Shown here in pieces: positions 43,135 to 52,867 of a DNA stretch of 64,000 nt (position 1 is its first letter; each line of letters begins with the position of its first letter). The DNA comes from Pseudomonas alkylphenolica. GTDB lineage: Bacteria; Pseudomonadota; Gammaproteobacteria; Pseudomonadales; Pseudomonadaceae. Position numbers and translations under genes: made by a program. The notes beneath the pieces are model-generated. The model saw only the letters and a program-made list of their open reading frames with translations. It was not told the origin of the DNA and ran no database searches. Location: NCBI RefSeq assembly GCF_004025535.1, contig NZ_QJRG01000042.1, positions 244,556 through 308,555 of the forward strand, read 5' to 3'.

Positions 43135-44664
43135 TCAGTGCTGGGCGCTGTCGACGGCAAAGTGCTCGCCGGAACAGTCCACGTAATGTTTGTTGCGATC
43201 GGAAATCAGGTAGTACACGCCGCCGGCAATGGCCGCACCGAACAGCCAGGAGAACGGCGTCAGGTCGCTGAACGCCGGCACCAGCGCCAGCAGCACCGCA
43301 GCAATGGCCGAAGGCACCAGGGCGGCGATGGCCTTGTAGTTGATCCCGCGGGTGTAGTGGTAGGTGCCGGTGGCCGCTTCGCTGTAGAGATCGGGGACGT
43401 GCACCTGTGCTTTGCGGATCAGCCAGTAGTCGACCATGATGATCCCGTACAGCGGGCCGAGCAGCGCGCCGAGGCCGGAGAGGAAGTAGACGATCACCAG
43501 CGGGCTGTTATAGAGGTTCCACGGCAGGATCAGCACCGCGAGCGTCGCACTGATCAGGCCGGCGCGGCGGAAGTTCAGGCGGCTGGGCGCCAGGCTTGAA
43601 AGCACGAACGCCGGAGCGACGAAGTTGGCCATGATATTCACGGCCACCGTGACAATCAGGAACGCCAGGCAACCGAGCACCAGAAAGGTCTTGTCGGGAA
43701 TCGCGGCAATGATCTGGGTCGGGCTGTCGATCACCGTGCCGTCAATGCTGAACTGCGCACCGGACAACACGAAGCTGATGACCGCAAACACCAGGATGTT
43801 CACCGGCAGGCCCCAGAAGTTGCCGACGCGGATGGTCTTGCGGCACGGCGACGAACGCGCAAAGTCACAGAAGTTGAGGATCAGCGTGCCGTAGATCGCC
43901 AGCCACAGGGCGCCACCGGCAAACACCTGGGTCCACATCTTCACCCCGGTCAACGGCTCACCCACCGACCAGGCGAGGTTGCCGTCCACCCGCTGGTACA
44001 TCCACACCGCCAGCACCAGCACGGTCGAGAGAATCACCGGGCCGGCAAACGACTCGTACTTGCGCACCATCTCCATGCCGAAGGTCAGGATCACCAGCTG
44101 CACCATCCAGATGGCGACAAAACTGGCCCAGCCCAGGCTCGACAGGCCGAGAATGGCGTTGTGGTCATAACTGGCCAACTGCGGCCAGATCGCCACCAGC
44201 AGCACCCGCAACACCACCGAAGCCAGGTAGGTCTGGATGCCGAACCAGGCAATGGCAATGACGGCGCGGATAACCGCCGGCAACTGGGCGCCGTAGATGC
44301 CGAAACTCATGCGGCTGATCACCGGGAACGGCACCCCGGTTTTTTGCCCCATGTACCCCGACAGGTTCATGAAGAAGTACACCAGCGCTGCCCCCACGGC
44401 CAGGGCGGCGAGCATTTGCCAGCCGGACAGGCCGAGGGCGAACAGGCCCATGGCAAAGGAATAGTTGGCGATGTTGTGCACATCGTTGGTCCACAAGGCG
44501 AAGATGCTGTAGCCGCCCCAGCGCCGGCCGGCGGCCTTGGTCGGGGCAAGGTCGGCATTGTGCAGTTTCGGGCTCAAGCTGGCGTGCCCCGGAACCTGCA
44601 CAGTAACGGCGGGATCGGGTGACAGGTACGCGGTATCCAGAGGTTTGGAAGTATCCAATTGCAT
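43135..44664 (-). CDS. NCS1-family nucleobase/hydantoin/allantoin permease
   Basis: A 509-residue inner-membrane transporter with 12 helices of the nucleobase-cation-symport-1 family. The N-terminal motif WGGYSIFALWTNDVHNIANYSFA and PFPVISRMSFGIYGAQLP and NFCDFARSSP are conserved positions of Mhp1/allantoin/cytosine permeases. Substrate is not assignable; the racemase and amidohydrolase suggest a hydantoin, ureide or pyrimidine. The start at 44664 begins the conserved N-terminal MQLDTSKP and has GGAG upstream; an extension to 44994 runs through the regulatory region and is rejected. Confidence 0.9.
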   Translation of the reverse strand: MQLDTSKPLDTAYLSPDPAVTVQVPGHASLSPKLHNADLAPTKAAGRRWGGYSIFALWTNDVHNIANYSFAMGLFALGLSGWQMLAALAVGAALVYFFMNLSGYMGQKTGVPFPVISRMSFGIYGAQLPAVIRAVIAIAWFGIQTYLASVVLRVLLVAIWPQLASYDHNAILGLSSLGWASFVAIWMVQLVILTFGMEMVRKYESFAGPVILSTVLVLAVWMYQRVDGNLAWSVGEPLTGVKMWTQVFAGGALWLAIYGTLILNFCDFARSSPCRKTIRVGNFWGLPVNILVFAVISFVLSGAQFSIDGTVIDSPTQIIAAIPDKTFLVLGCLAFLIVTVAVNIMANFVAPAFVLSSLAPSRLNFRRAGLISATLAVLILPWNLYNSPLVIVYFLSGLGALLGPLYGIIMVDYWLIRKAQVHVPDLYSEAATGTYHYTRGINYKAIAALVPSAIAAVLLALVPAFSDLTPFSWLFGAAIAGGVYYLISDRNKHYVDCSGEHFAVDSAQH

Positions 44665-45158
44665 GTTCCCCGGGCTCCTGCCACAGCACCGGTGGCGCTG
44701 CAGCAAATTATTGTTGGACTTGAAGAGTTGGGACCGCTGTCGACGCCTGGAAGGCGCTGCATACAAAGATTGCATACAATTTTCGTATGACGATTTTCGA
44801 GGAACAATATGTGTGCCAAAGGGGTACCGAACGGCAGTTGGTCGATTGTAAAAATCAATCACAAGATATTGTTTTTTAACGCTTTTAAATTTTGACAAAA
44901 ACCACTTTCGCACCCAGTAACCTGACCAAACGGTCAGCGGTAAAGCCCGCCACGGTGAGAACATGCGTAACGCAAAGCGGAAACATGTATCCACTTACTT
45001 GCTACATATGTACACACAATCAAGTTAAGGGACGCTGAAGGCCAACCAGCACGACATAGCGTGCAGGCGCGGTGCCCTCCCGCTCATTTCGCAACGAAAC
45101 TTTTGGTCACGACACATTTCCGGCATGCTGGGGCAATCAAGGAATCACGGAGCTGGTA
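44665..45158. other. Divergent regulatory region between the NCS1 and GntR genes
   Basis: About 490 nt with no gene. It is AT-rich compared with its surroundings and contains the repeats noted at 44759-44789 and a TACATATGTA palindrome at about 45003-45012. It must carry promoters for both the permease operon and the GntR gene. Confidence 0.6.
44759..44789. promoter_or_regulatory. Candidate GntR operator
   Basis: GCATACAA occurs at 44759 and 44772, 13 nt apart. The second copy also forms the inverted repeat CATAC-N7-GTATG (44773-44789). Located about 95-125 nt before the NCS1 start. The binding protein is inferred to be the GntR-family regulator at 45159. Confidence 0.45.
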
Positions 45159-45848
45159 ATGACGGAAAAACTCCCCGCCTCGACGGTTGAGCGTGTCTAC
45201 CTGGGAGTCCACGAGGCGATCAGAAAGCGCACCCTGCGCCCCGGCATGAAACTGGGCGAGTCTTCGCTGGCGGAACTGTTCAAGGTCAGCCGTACCTCGG
45301 TGCGCGCCGCGCTCAAGCAGCTGGAAGGCGATGGCCTGGTGTCCACCGAGCTGAACAAGGGTGCCTGGGTGTCGTTGCCCAGCGACGACGACATCCGTTC
45401 GGTATTCGAGACACGCCGCCTGATCGAGATCGGCATTGTCACCGAGCTGTGCCGACGCGCCGACAAAAGCCTGCTGCAGCCCCTGCGCCTGCATGTTGCC
45501 GAAGAAGAGGCCGCAGCCGATGCCGGTGACCACGCCCGCTATGTGCACCTGCTGGGTGAATTTCACCTGCGCCTGGCCGAGGTGCTCGACAACCCGGTGC
45601 TGATGGACTGGTTCCGCAAGCTGATCGAGCGCGGTTCGCTGTACGCCTCGACCCTGGATGACGAACGTCATGAAGCCTGCCGGGGCAACGAGCACCTGCG
45701 CCTGATCGAATGCCTGGAAGCCGGCGACCAGCCCGCTGCCATCGACCTGGTGTGCACCCACCTGAGCGGCATCGAGGAGGCAATCCTAAAGGCCACCCAT
45801 AACCTCAAGGCCGACTACCATCCACTCAAGCACCTGATCGGCGGTTGA
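45159..45848 (+). CDS. GntR-family (FCD) transcriptional regulator
   Basis: A 229-residue regulator. The N-terminal winged HTH is typical: LGESSLAELFKVSRTSVRAALKQLEGDGL. The C-terminal FCD all-helical domain (about 85-220) has the metal/ligand histidines around GEFHLRLAEVL and NEHLRLIECLEAGD. GGAG lies 6 nt before ATG 45159; the frame is open upstream but unsupported. It likely represses the divergent NCS1-racemase genes and the amidohydrolase gene that follows 99 nt later. Confidence 0.9.
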   Translation: MTEKLPASTVERVYLGVHEAIRKRTLRPGMKLGESSLAELFKVSRTSVRAALKQLEGDGLVSTELNKGAWVSLPSDDDIRSVFETRRLIEIGIVTELCRRADKSLLQPLRLHVAEEEAAADAGDHARYVHLLGEFHLRLAEVLDNPVLMDWFRKLIERGSLYASTLDDERHEACRGNEHLRLIECLEAGDQPAAIDLVCTHLSGIEEAILKATHNLKADYHPLKHLIGG

Positions 45849-45947
45849 ACGCACATTCACAAAACCACTGCTATCGATCCCGATATTTAATTGGCCGATG
45901 TGCCGCGGCTTTTATAGGGTACGCGGCCTCCCCCTAGAGGTCGTGAA

Positions 45948-47126
45948 ATGATTGATCGTGTGTTCGTCAATGCCGTCGCTGCTGACGGCAGCCCTTTGTC
46001 CATCGCCGTTGCCGACGGCCGTATCGCCCGCCTGGGCACCGATGTCGGTGCCGTTGCAGGTGTGGAGTCAATCGATCTACATGGGCAACTGCTGCTGCCC
46101 GGTTTCGTCGATGGTCATATCCACCTGGACAAGAGCTTTGTCGGCGACCGCTGGCACCCGCACCAACCGGCGGACAGCCTGCGTGAGCGGCTGGCCATTG
46201 AGAAACGCGAGCTGGCCCTTGCACCGCCCATTGTGGAACGCGCCGACGCCCTGATCCGTCAGGCCGTATCGTTCGGCACCGTCGCCATGCGCAGCCATGT
46301 CGATGTCGATGCCACCACCGGCCTGACCAACCTGCATGCGGTGATGGAGGCGCGGGAGAAATGGCGCGGCATCGTCGACATTGAACTGGTGGCCTTCCCT
46401 CAGGCCGGGGTGATGTCATGCCCGGGTACCGCCGATGTGCTCGAGGCGGCTGTCCGCGACGGCGCCGAGGTGATCGGCGGTATCGACCCGACCACCCTGG
46501 ATGGTGACGCCGACGGTCAGCTGGATGTGGTCTTCGGGATTGCCGAACGCCATGGCGTAAAAGTCGACATCCACCTGCATGAGCCCGGCCTGCAAGGCGT
46601 CGAGCAACTGCAACGCATCGCCGCCCGCACCCGCGCCGCCGGCTTGCAGGGCCGTGTCAGCGTCAGCCATGCCTACGCCCTGGGCCAGGTCAGCGACGAT
46701 GTCCTGCTGGCCATCGCTACCCTGCTGGGAGAAGCAGGCATTTCGATCATGACCAATGCCCCGGGCGATCACGCCTTCCCGCCGATCCTGCGTTTGCGTG
46801 CCGCAGGAGTGCGGGTATTTACCGGCAATGACAATATCCGTGATGCCTGGTGGCCGTATGGCAATGCCGACATGCTGCAACGGGCCATGCTGATCGGCTA
46901 TCGCTCGGGCTTCTACCGGGACGAAGAACTGCAGCTGGCCCTGGACATGGCCACGCACGCTGGCGCGGCGGTGATGGGCAAGCAGGACTACGGCCTGAAG
47001 GTCGGCAACGAGGCCACCTTCGTGCTGCTCGACGCCCCGAATGCTGCAGCGGCGGTAGCAGGTGTGCCGGCCGGGCGTGTGCTGGTGCGTCGCGGGGTGA
47101 TCCAGGACACACGCACCGGCATTTGA
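45948..47126 (+). CDS. Amidohydrolase, cytosine deaminase-like
   Basis: A 392-residue metal-dependent hydrolase of the CodA/ATZ-type subfamily. The metal site motifs are GFVDGHIHLDKSF near the N-terminus, HLHEPG (about 205), VSHAYALGQ (about 240) and FTGNDNIRDAW with the catalytic Asp (about 290). The last two are typical of cytosine, isocytosine or creatinine deaminases. With the NCS1 permease and racemase it would deaminate or hydrolyse a cyclic amidine or ureide. The exact substrate is open. Confidence 0.85.
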   Translation: MIDRVFVNAVAADGSPLSIAVADGRIARLGTDVGAVAGVESIDLHGQLLLPGFVDGHIHLDKSFVGDRWHPHQPADSLRERLAIEKRELALAPPIVERADALIRQAVSFGTVAMRSHVDVDATTGLTNLHAVMEAREKWRGIVDIELVAFPQAGVMSCPGTADVLEAAVRDGAEVIGGIDPTTLDGDADGQLDVVFGIAERHGVKVDIHLHEPGLQGVEQLQRIAARTRAAGLQGRVSVSHAYALGQVSDDVLLAIATLLGEAGISIMTNAPGDHAFPPILRLRAAGVRVFTGNDNIRDAWWPYGNADMLQRAMLIGYRSGFYRDEELQLALDMATHAGAAVMGKQDYGLKVGNEATFVLLDAPNAAAAVAGVPAGRVLVRRGVIQDTRTGI

Positions 47127-47163
47127 AGCGTTTCACTCACTGGCGTGTCAGACAGGCCGTTGG

Positions 47164-48027
47164 CTACCTGACACGCCGGGTGACGTCCTCGGGGTAGTAC
47201 GCGATGTTCAGCGCCCGCCGCTGGCCCATCAGCTGCCCTTCGCCGTACCAGGTGATGTTGTCCTGACGCAGCACCATACCGTCGGTGCTGTATTCGTATT
47301 CGGCACCATTGGCGGAGCTGAACGCAAACCGCTGTTTATCCAGCTGTTTGAGTTTGAAGTGGGTGCCGGGCAACGGCATTTGCTGCTTCACGCGTTTGAG
47401 AAAGGCCGGGGCCAGCTCGGCGAACAACTCGCGGGTGCGCGCATGGTATTGCGCGTCGCTCAGCCCTGGCGACTGCTGCAGCTTTTGCGCAATCAGGGTG
47501 AAGTACTCGGCGTCGGTACGCGACAGGGCCAGACGCACCGCCATCACTTCGCTCAGGCGCGCCGGATCGACCTGCAGCTTGCCGTCGGCCGTTTTATTCG
47601 CGCTGATGAACTCGCTGCCATCGACCTGCACCAGCGGTGCGGTGGCCAGGTACGCGGCGCAGGCGATTTCCCGGCCCTTCTGGTTGTCGTTGACCAGCAA
47701 AGCGGTTACGCCGCCTTTTTTGTTCAGGCTCTCGACAGTTTCCCCGCTGCCGGCCACAAAGCGTTCAACCTCGGCGCGATCAACCTCACCACGTGCCAGC
47801 CCGCAGATCTGCTGCATCACCGCTGGGTTGCGCTTGCCGTCCACCAGGGGCGTCATGCTGAACACGGCATTACGGATCACCGGCAGTGCCGGGTAGTCGA
47901 GGTTGCCGAGGCTTTCGGCTTTTGGCGCCGCTGCTGGCTGTACAGCGGCGTGGTCGACGCCGTTGCAACCGGCCAGCAGGCAGATCGGCAGAAGCAGGCT
48001 GGCCAGCCATTTGCGTGGGGTATTCAT
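47164..48027 (-). CDS. Predicted lipoprotein downstream of the adhesin
   Basis: A 287-residue lipoprotein, lipobox LLAGC (about Cys22). The mature protein is soluble with an N-terminal part GNLDYPALPVIRNAVFSMTP and a C-terminal beta-rich part (FAFSSANGAEYEYSTDGMVL). No family recognised. It is 122 nt after the adhesin stop on the same strand, so it could be the last gene of that locus and act in its export or anchoring. Start 48027 has AGAGG upstream; the long extension to 48228 overlaps the adhesin end and is rejected. Confidence 0.72.
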   Translation of the reverse strand: MNTPRKWLASLLLPICLLAGCNGVDHAAVQPAAAPKAESLGNLDYPALPVIRNAVFSMTPLVDGKRNPAVMQQICGLARGEVDRAEVERFVAGSGETVESLNKKGGVTALLVNDNQKGREIACAAYLATAPLVQVDGSEFISANKTADGKLQVDPARLSEVMAVRLALSRTDAEYFTLIAQKLQQSPGLSDAQYHARTRELFAELAPAFLKRVKQQMPLPGTHFKLKQLDKQRFAFSSANGAEYEYSTDGMVLRQDNITWYGEGQLMGQRRALNIAYYPEDVTRRVR

Positions 48028-48149
48028 GCTGCGTTCCTCTCTGGAATCGGGTGTCGCCACGTGGGCGGCTCGGGTATCAATCGGGTTCAGCGCTCTCATC
48101 TCGATCACCTCGCAACGGCCCGGCCGTAGCCGGGCCCGGGCAGGAACAT

Positions 48150-51100
48150 TCACCACTGGTAACCGATGCCGACGGCCACGCCGGTATCCCCTTGGCTGGT
48201 GGTGCTGCCTTGCAGCTTGGTCACCCACTTGCCGTTGTCGGAAATCTTCGACACGCCAATTGCCAAGGCGCTTTGCCCGCGGTAGTTGCCAATCCCTGCA
48301 GCAGCCATGCTGGCCCCCGCCGAGTAAGGCTGTGGCAGCGTGGCCATGGCCATGGCGCCGGCAATGCCCGAGCTGAGGATGTCGTCCTGTTTCTTCAGGT
48401 CGTGACGCAATGCGTTGTAGCGGGCGTCGGTGTAGTCATAGAACTGGTTGGAAATGTCGCCCATGCTCTGCTGCAACTGCTTGACGTTGACCGCATCGGT
48501 TGGCGCCGTACCCGCAGCCACATGGGTGATCTGCCGTTCGTTACCGGCGCTGCCGACGGAGACACTGTTGGCGCGTTCGGCCACCGAGTTGGCGCCCAGT
48601 GCGACCGAGTTGTCGGCCTGGGCCTGAGCGTCGCTGCCCACCGCCGTGGCGTTGCGGCCACTGGCCCGCGCACGCGTACCGATTGCCGCGCTGTTGGCAG
48701 CCGACGCCTGCGCCCCTGCCCCGCCGGCAACCGCGTCGGCACCCGTGGCGCGCGGCTTGGGTTGCTTGCTGGTGTTGTTGACCTGGAACATGCCGTCGGT
48801 GCCGTTCTGCACATTGCTTACGTCGCCTTCGACCTGACCCACGCGGTTATCGAGGTTGCTGACGTTGGTGGTGACGTTGGCGATTTCACTGTTGACGTTG
48901 TGGATGGAGTCGTCGGTGTACTGCTTGGACTCGGTAACCGCGCCGTCGAGCTGGCGAAGGTTGACGGCATCGGTGGCTTCCTTGCCGTCGGCGACATTGC
49001 TCACAGTGCGCGTTTCACCTGTAGCCGCGTTGCCCACCGAGACAGTGCCAACGCTGGCATTGGCCGCATTGGAGTACTTGCCTGTGTAGCTTTGCGCACC
49101 CCGGCCGTTGTCGCTGGCGCCTTGCCCGAGGGCCACGCTGCCATCCGCCGAGGCACTGGCGCCCTCGCCCATCGCAACCGCACCGCTGCCGCTGGCCTGG
49201 GCGTTCGGGCCCACGGCGACTGCATCAACGCCGCTGGCGACGGCATCAGGCCTGGTCGAGTTGGCGTGGAAGTACTTGATGCCGCCGCCGTTGTTGATGG
49301 TGGTGATGGTGCCGTCGATTGCAGTAACGCGGCCGTCGATATTGGTGACCCGGGTGTTGGTCTCGTTGAGCTGAGACAGGTTCACCGCATCGCTGTCGTC
49401 CTCGCCGCGAGCGACGTTGGTGATTTTGCTGCCGCCGCTTCTGGTCACGCTGTTATAGGTCGTGCCGCCCAGGGTGATGCGGTCGTGGCTGCTGCTGTCA
49501 TATAGCACCGCATCTGCAACCGCACCGCTGGTGATGGCTTTGAGCTGGGCGACGTTGACACCGTCGGTATCGTCTGCGCCGGCTGACACCCCGGTCAGGC
49601 GACGGTTGCCAATGTTGACTTCGCCCGTGGCGGTGCCCCCCACCAGGTAGGCTTGATGACCGAGCGAGCTGCCATTTGCAACGGCGCCGGCACCCAGGGC
49701 GACACTGCCACCATGGCTGGCGGTCGCGCCCATGCCGATAGCCACCGCGTCCGCACCGGTGGCGGAAGAATCGGTACCGGTGGAGTTAGCGTGGAAGTAC
49801 CTGGTGCCCTTGTTATAGATGTTCTCGACATGGTCACCAAGGTTGGTGACATCGCCCTGCAGGGTGGTGACGTTGCCTTCTACGTTGGTTACTCGACCGT
49901 CAAGCTGTGTGACATGGGTAACCGTGGCGTCCACTTGCTGGTTGGTGGCATGCAACTGCGAGCCGTTGACCGCATCGACGGAGGTATCGTTCACCGCGCC
50001 GGCGGCGACGTTGTTCAGCACTTGCGCAGCGCCTGGCGAAGTAGCATCACCCCCCGTGGCAATCAGTGACAGTTGATCGGTACCCGTGCGCTGCACCGGG
50101 CCGAGCGAACCATTGCTGATGTTGTTGATGTTGGTGGTGACGTTGCTGATGTCAGTGGTGTTCCGCTGTACCTGCTGGTTGGTGGCGTGCAGTTGCGAGC
50201 CATTGATCGCGTCGGTGGAAAGTTCACTGACTTCACCGGCAGCGACATTGCTGATCTTCTGCGCATCGCCACTGCCATGGCTGGCATCGTAAGCGCCCAA
50301 CATACCGTTCCACTGCAGCGCGTCCTGCTGCAGGGTGAAGATGTCGCTGGTGTTATGTATGACGCGGCCATCGAGGTTGACCAGGGCATCGCCGACATTG
50401 TTCAACGACGTACCGTCAAGGTTGTAGACTGGGGAAGAGATCGAGCCGTCCGGGTTGACCGCCGAACCGCCACCCAACGCGTTGGTAGTGGCGTTGGCCA
50501 GGGTATACAGCTGTGAGCCGTTGATCGCATCCGTAGACGACATGCTGATCGATCCGCTGGCCACGTTATTGAGCGTCTGCACTACACCTGGCGCCCATGC
50601 ATCGCCACCCGCCGCAATCAGCGACAGCTGATCCGTGCCGGTGCGCTGCACCGGACCGATGCTGCCGTTGCTGATGTTGGTGGTGAAGTCGTTGAGCTGG
50701 CTGGTGTTCTGGTCCAGCTGCTGGTTGGTCGTAGCCAGTTGCGAACCGTTCACGGCGTCAAGGGAGCCGAAGTTGATAGCGCCCTCGGCAACATTGACGA
50801 CTCTCTGGTTACCCGCATCGATACCGCTGTTGGTTACGCTCGGGCCGCCAGCGATGGTCAGACCGTTGGTCGCAACCGAGGTATCGCCTGTGGTCACCGA
50901 ATCGAGCACGAGGTTGTCGGCCATTTGCACTTGCAGGCTGCCACCGCCGTCCACTTCCGTTCTCAGGTTGTTACCCGAATAGTTTCCTGCGCTGAGCGCA
51001 GCACCCTGGATAACGAAGGTATCGCCCAGCTTCTTGTCCACCGCACCGCTGTTGCCAACGAAGGTCATCGGCGTGTTACCCACGCTGCTGAGCTGCGCCA

Positions 51101-51872
51101 CGTTCACCGCGTCACTGTCCTGGCTGCCGGCGGCAACGCCGGTGATCTGGCGGAACTGACCACTGGCAGCATCACCCACGGCGATGGCACCCAGGGTGCT
51201 TTGGGTAGCATTGACGGCGTTTGCTTGCTGCGCATCGGCGCCGCCGGGAATATAACCGGCAACGCCCCCGGCGGTACTCGCCACCGAGCCGGCCCCCAAG
51301 GCCACGCTGTCCTGGGCCACTGCCTGCGCCTTGCTGCCCAGGGCCAGGGCATTCTGCTCGCTGGCCAGGGCATCGTTGCCAATCGCTACCGAATCCTGGG
51401 CCAGGGCCCGGGTACCCAGTTGAGTGCCCAGCGCGTCGGTCGCCACGTTGCCGATGGCCAGCGAGTTGCTGCCATCGATCCGGTTGTTCAGCCCGATACG
51501 GCCGCCGTTGACATACAGCTCGTTGCCCAGGGTCAGCGAATCGCTGCCCTGCGTGCCGCTGCCGTAAAAGAGCACGCGCCCGGTCTGGCCCGCCTTGTCA
51601 CTGGCGTCGCAATTGCTGTTGTTGCCGTCGTATTTCCAGCCCATATCGCCGCTGACATCGCTGTCGTTGACGAACACGCATGCCGAGTCGCTGCTGTCGT
51701 TGACGTACAGGCCGGCGGCAGCCTCAGCGTCCATGGCGTTGAGCCCGCTCACAGCGCAGAGGCCAAGCACGGCCAGTGCACGGCCACCCTTGCCGGCTTT
51801 GCGGGCGTATTCCGAGGCTACACACCAGCACTGCTGGGCTCTGGACCATACAAGACGATAAATCCTGTTCAT
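48150..51872 (-). CDS. Trimeric autotransporter adhesin (YadA/Hia type)
   Basis: A 1240-residue surface adhesin. The N-terminus is an ESPR-type extended signal peptide (MNRIYRLVWSRAQQCWCVAS), cleaved near AEAAAG. Head repeats of the SxAIGxxA type follow (DSVAIGNDALASEQNALALG). The passenger holds nine HANS-type motifs of the form D-(A/G)-(V/I)-N-x-x-QL, for example DAVNGSQLHATNQQ, and two copies of QRTGTDQLSLIA. The C-terminal YadA anchor (about 1165-1240) ends in GVAVGIGYQW. It would trimerise in the outer membrane and bind surfaces or host matrix. It is one of the longest genes in the window. Confidence 0.93.
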   Translation of the reverse strand: MNRIYRLVWSRAQQCWCVASEYARKAGKGGRALAVLGLCAVSGLNAMDAEAAAGLYVNDSSDSACVFVNDSDVSGDMGWKYDGNNSNCDASDKAGQTGRVLFYGSGTQGSDSLTLGNELYVNGGRIGLNNRIDGSNSLAIGNVATDALGTQLGTRALAQDSVAIGNDALASEQNALALGSKAQAVAQDSVALGAGSVASTAGGVAGYIPGGADAQQANAVNATQSTLGAIAVGDAASGQFRQITGVAAGSQDSDAVNVAQLSSVGNTPMTFVGNSGAVDKKLGDTFVIQGAALSAGNYSGNNLRTEVDGGGSLQVQMADNLVLDSVTTGDTSVATNGLTIAGGPSVTNSGIDAGNQRVVNVAEGAINFGSLDAVNGSQLATTNQQLDQNTSQLNDFTTNISNGSIGPVQRTGTDQLSLIAAGGDAWAPGVVQTLNNVASGSISMSSTDAINGSQLYTLANATTNALGGGSAVNPDGSISSPVYNLDGTSLNNVGDALVNLDGRVIHNTSDIFTLQQDALQWNGMLGAYDASHGSGDAQKISNVAAGEVSELSTDAINGSQLHATNQQVQRNTTDISNVTTNINNISNGSLGPVQRTGTDQLSLIATGGDATSPGAAQVLNNVAAGAVNDTSVDAVNGSQLHATNQQVDATVTHVTQLDGRVTNVEGNVTTLQGDVTNLGDHVENIYNKGTRYFHANSTGTDSSATGADAVAIGMGATASHGGSVALGAGAVANGSSLGHQAYLVGGTATGEVNIGNRRLTGVSAGADDTDGVNVAQLKAITSGAVADAVLYDSSSHDRITLGGTTYNSVTRSGGSKITNVARGEDDSDAVNLSQLNETNTRVTNIDGRVTAIDGTITTINNGGGIKYFHANSTRPDAVASGVDAVAVGPNAQASGSGAVAMGEGASASADGSVALGQGASDNGRGAQSYTGKYSNAANASVGTVSVGNAATGETRTVSNVADGKEATDAVNLRQLDGAVTESKQYTDDSIHNVNSEIANVTTNVSNLDNRVGQVEGDVSNVQNGTDGMFQVNNTSKQPKPRATGADAVAGGAGAQASAANSAAIGTRARASGRNATAVGSDAQAQADNSVALGANSVAERANSVSVGSAGNERQITHVAAGTAPTDAVNVKQLQQSMGDISNQFYDYTDARYNALRHDLKKQDDILSSGIAGAMAMATLPQPYSAGASMAAAGIGNYRGQSALAIGVSKISDNGKWVTKLQGSTTSQGDTGVAVGIGYQW

Positions 51873-51932
51873 GAGGGGCTCCCGCCAGGGCCGAACCCTG
51901 AGCTGAGTAGTAAGAAAATCTGGGGGAATGGA

Positions 51933-52781
51933 TCAGCGCGAGGACAGCTGCAAGGCGCGGCTGGTCTGGATCAGCAGCGGCCGCTCGACCGCCGTGGGGC
52001 GCGACTGCTGAAGGGCTCGCTGGTAGGTGCGCAGTGCGCCGCTGTGGTCCTGACGGACGTAGTCGAGGTAGCCACCGGCAAACAGCCCGGCCTCGGTGCG
52101 CAGATCACGCTTCACCGCGTCGGGTGCCTGCAGTTCGTCGATGTCGGCAAACACTGCAGAAATGTCGGACTTACCTTGATACAGGGCCAGCAACGCGCGC
52201 TGTGGTGCGCTGGCCGGCTGGATGGCCCGTGCCTGTTTTTGCAAACGGGCGCGGATGACCTCGGGCTTGACCCCGGCGTCGCTGGCAGTGCGCGCCGCCA
52301 GCCACAGGCTCCAGAGGCCTGCGTAGCCTTTTATCTGGGCATTGGCCGACTGCTGACGCAACTGCTCGAAGGCTTTGCGCGAGGCGTCGAAGCGACCGAG
52401 TTCGGCCAGGTTCACCGCTGCCGGCACGGCGATCACCTGTGCCTGATCGCTACCCTTGAGAGCGTCATAGAATTGCCGCGCACGCATATGGCGGCCGCTG
52501 GCGTCTTCGATAAAGGCCTGTTCGGCCAGCGCGCGGTTACCGCCCTGCCCTTGTGCGCCTGCTTGCTGCAGCAGCGCCTGCGCGGCGATCAGATCACCTG
52601 CCAGCAGTTGCGCATGGGCCTGCAGCACCAGCGGCTGGGCCGCCACGCTGGATGGCGGCGACGCAGGTACAGTACTGGCGGGACCTGCCGTGGCCGCGCC
52701 GGCAGCAATGAGCAGGGCCAGGGCCAGCGCGCTGAGAACGCCGGGGCGGCAACGGCTGGAGAAGTGCGAGCAGCGGATCAT
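51933..52781 (-). CDS. Exported TPR-like helical protein upstream of the adhesin
   Basis: A 282-residue protein with an N-terminal signal peptide (LSALALALLIAAGAATAGP). The mature part is a series of Ala/Leu-rich helical pairs (AHAQLLAGDLIAAQALLQQ, FVDYVRQDHSGALRTYQRAL) that look like tetratricopeptide repeats. It lies 60 nt before the adhesin on the same strand, so it probably shares the transcript and may assist its secretion in the periplasm. AGGAG lies 8 nt before ATG 52781. Confidence 0.75.
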   Translation of the reverse strand: MIRCSHFSSRCRPGVLSALALALLIAAGAATAGPASTVPASPPSSVAAQPLVLQAHAQLLAGDLIAAQALLQQAGAQGQGGNRALAEQAFIEDASGRHMRARQFYDALKGSDQAQVIAVPAAVNLAELGRFDASRKAFEQLRQQSANAQIKGYAGLWSLWLAARTASDAGVKPEVIRARLQKQARAIQPASAPQRALLALYQGKSDISAVFADIDELQAPDAVKRDLRTEAGLFAGGYLDYVRQDHSGALRTYQRALQQSRPTAVERPLLIQTSRALQLSSR

Positions 52782-52867
52782 GGTGGCAACTCCTGAAAGG
52801 ATTCGAGTTGCTCACATGCTATGGGGCCCCCTTCGGGAAAGAACTCAGAGTCCGCCTGAAGCCGCCC

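Noticed and set aside
47886..52796. Long open frames on the plus strand opposite the adhesin
   Set aside because: They mirror the repeat structure of the adhesin and have no ribosome sites or family features.
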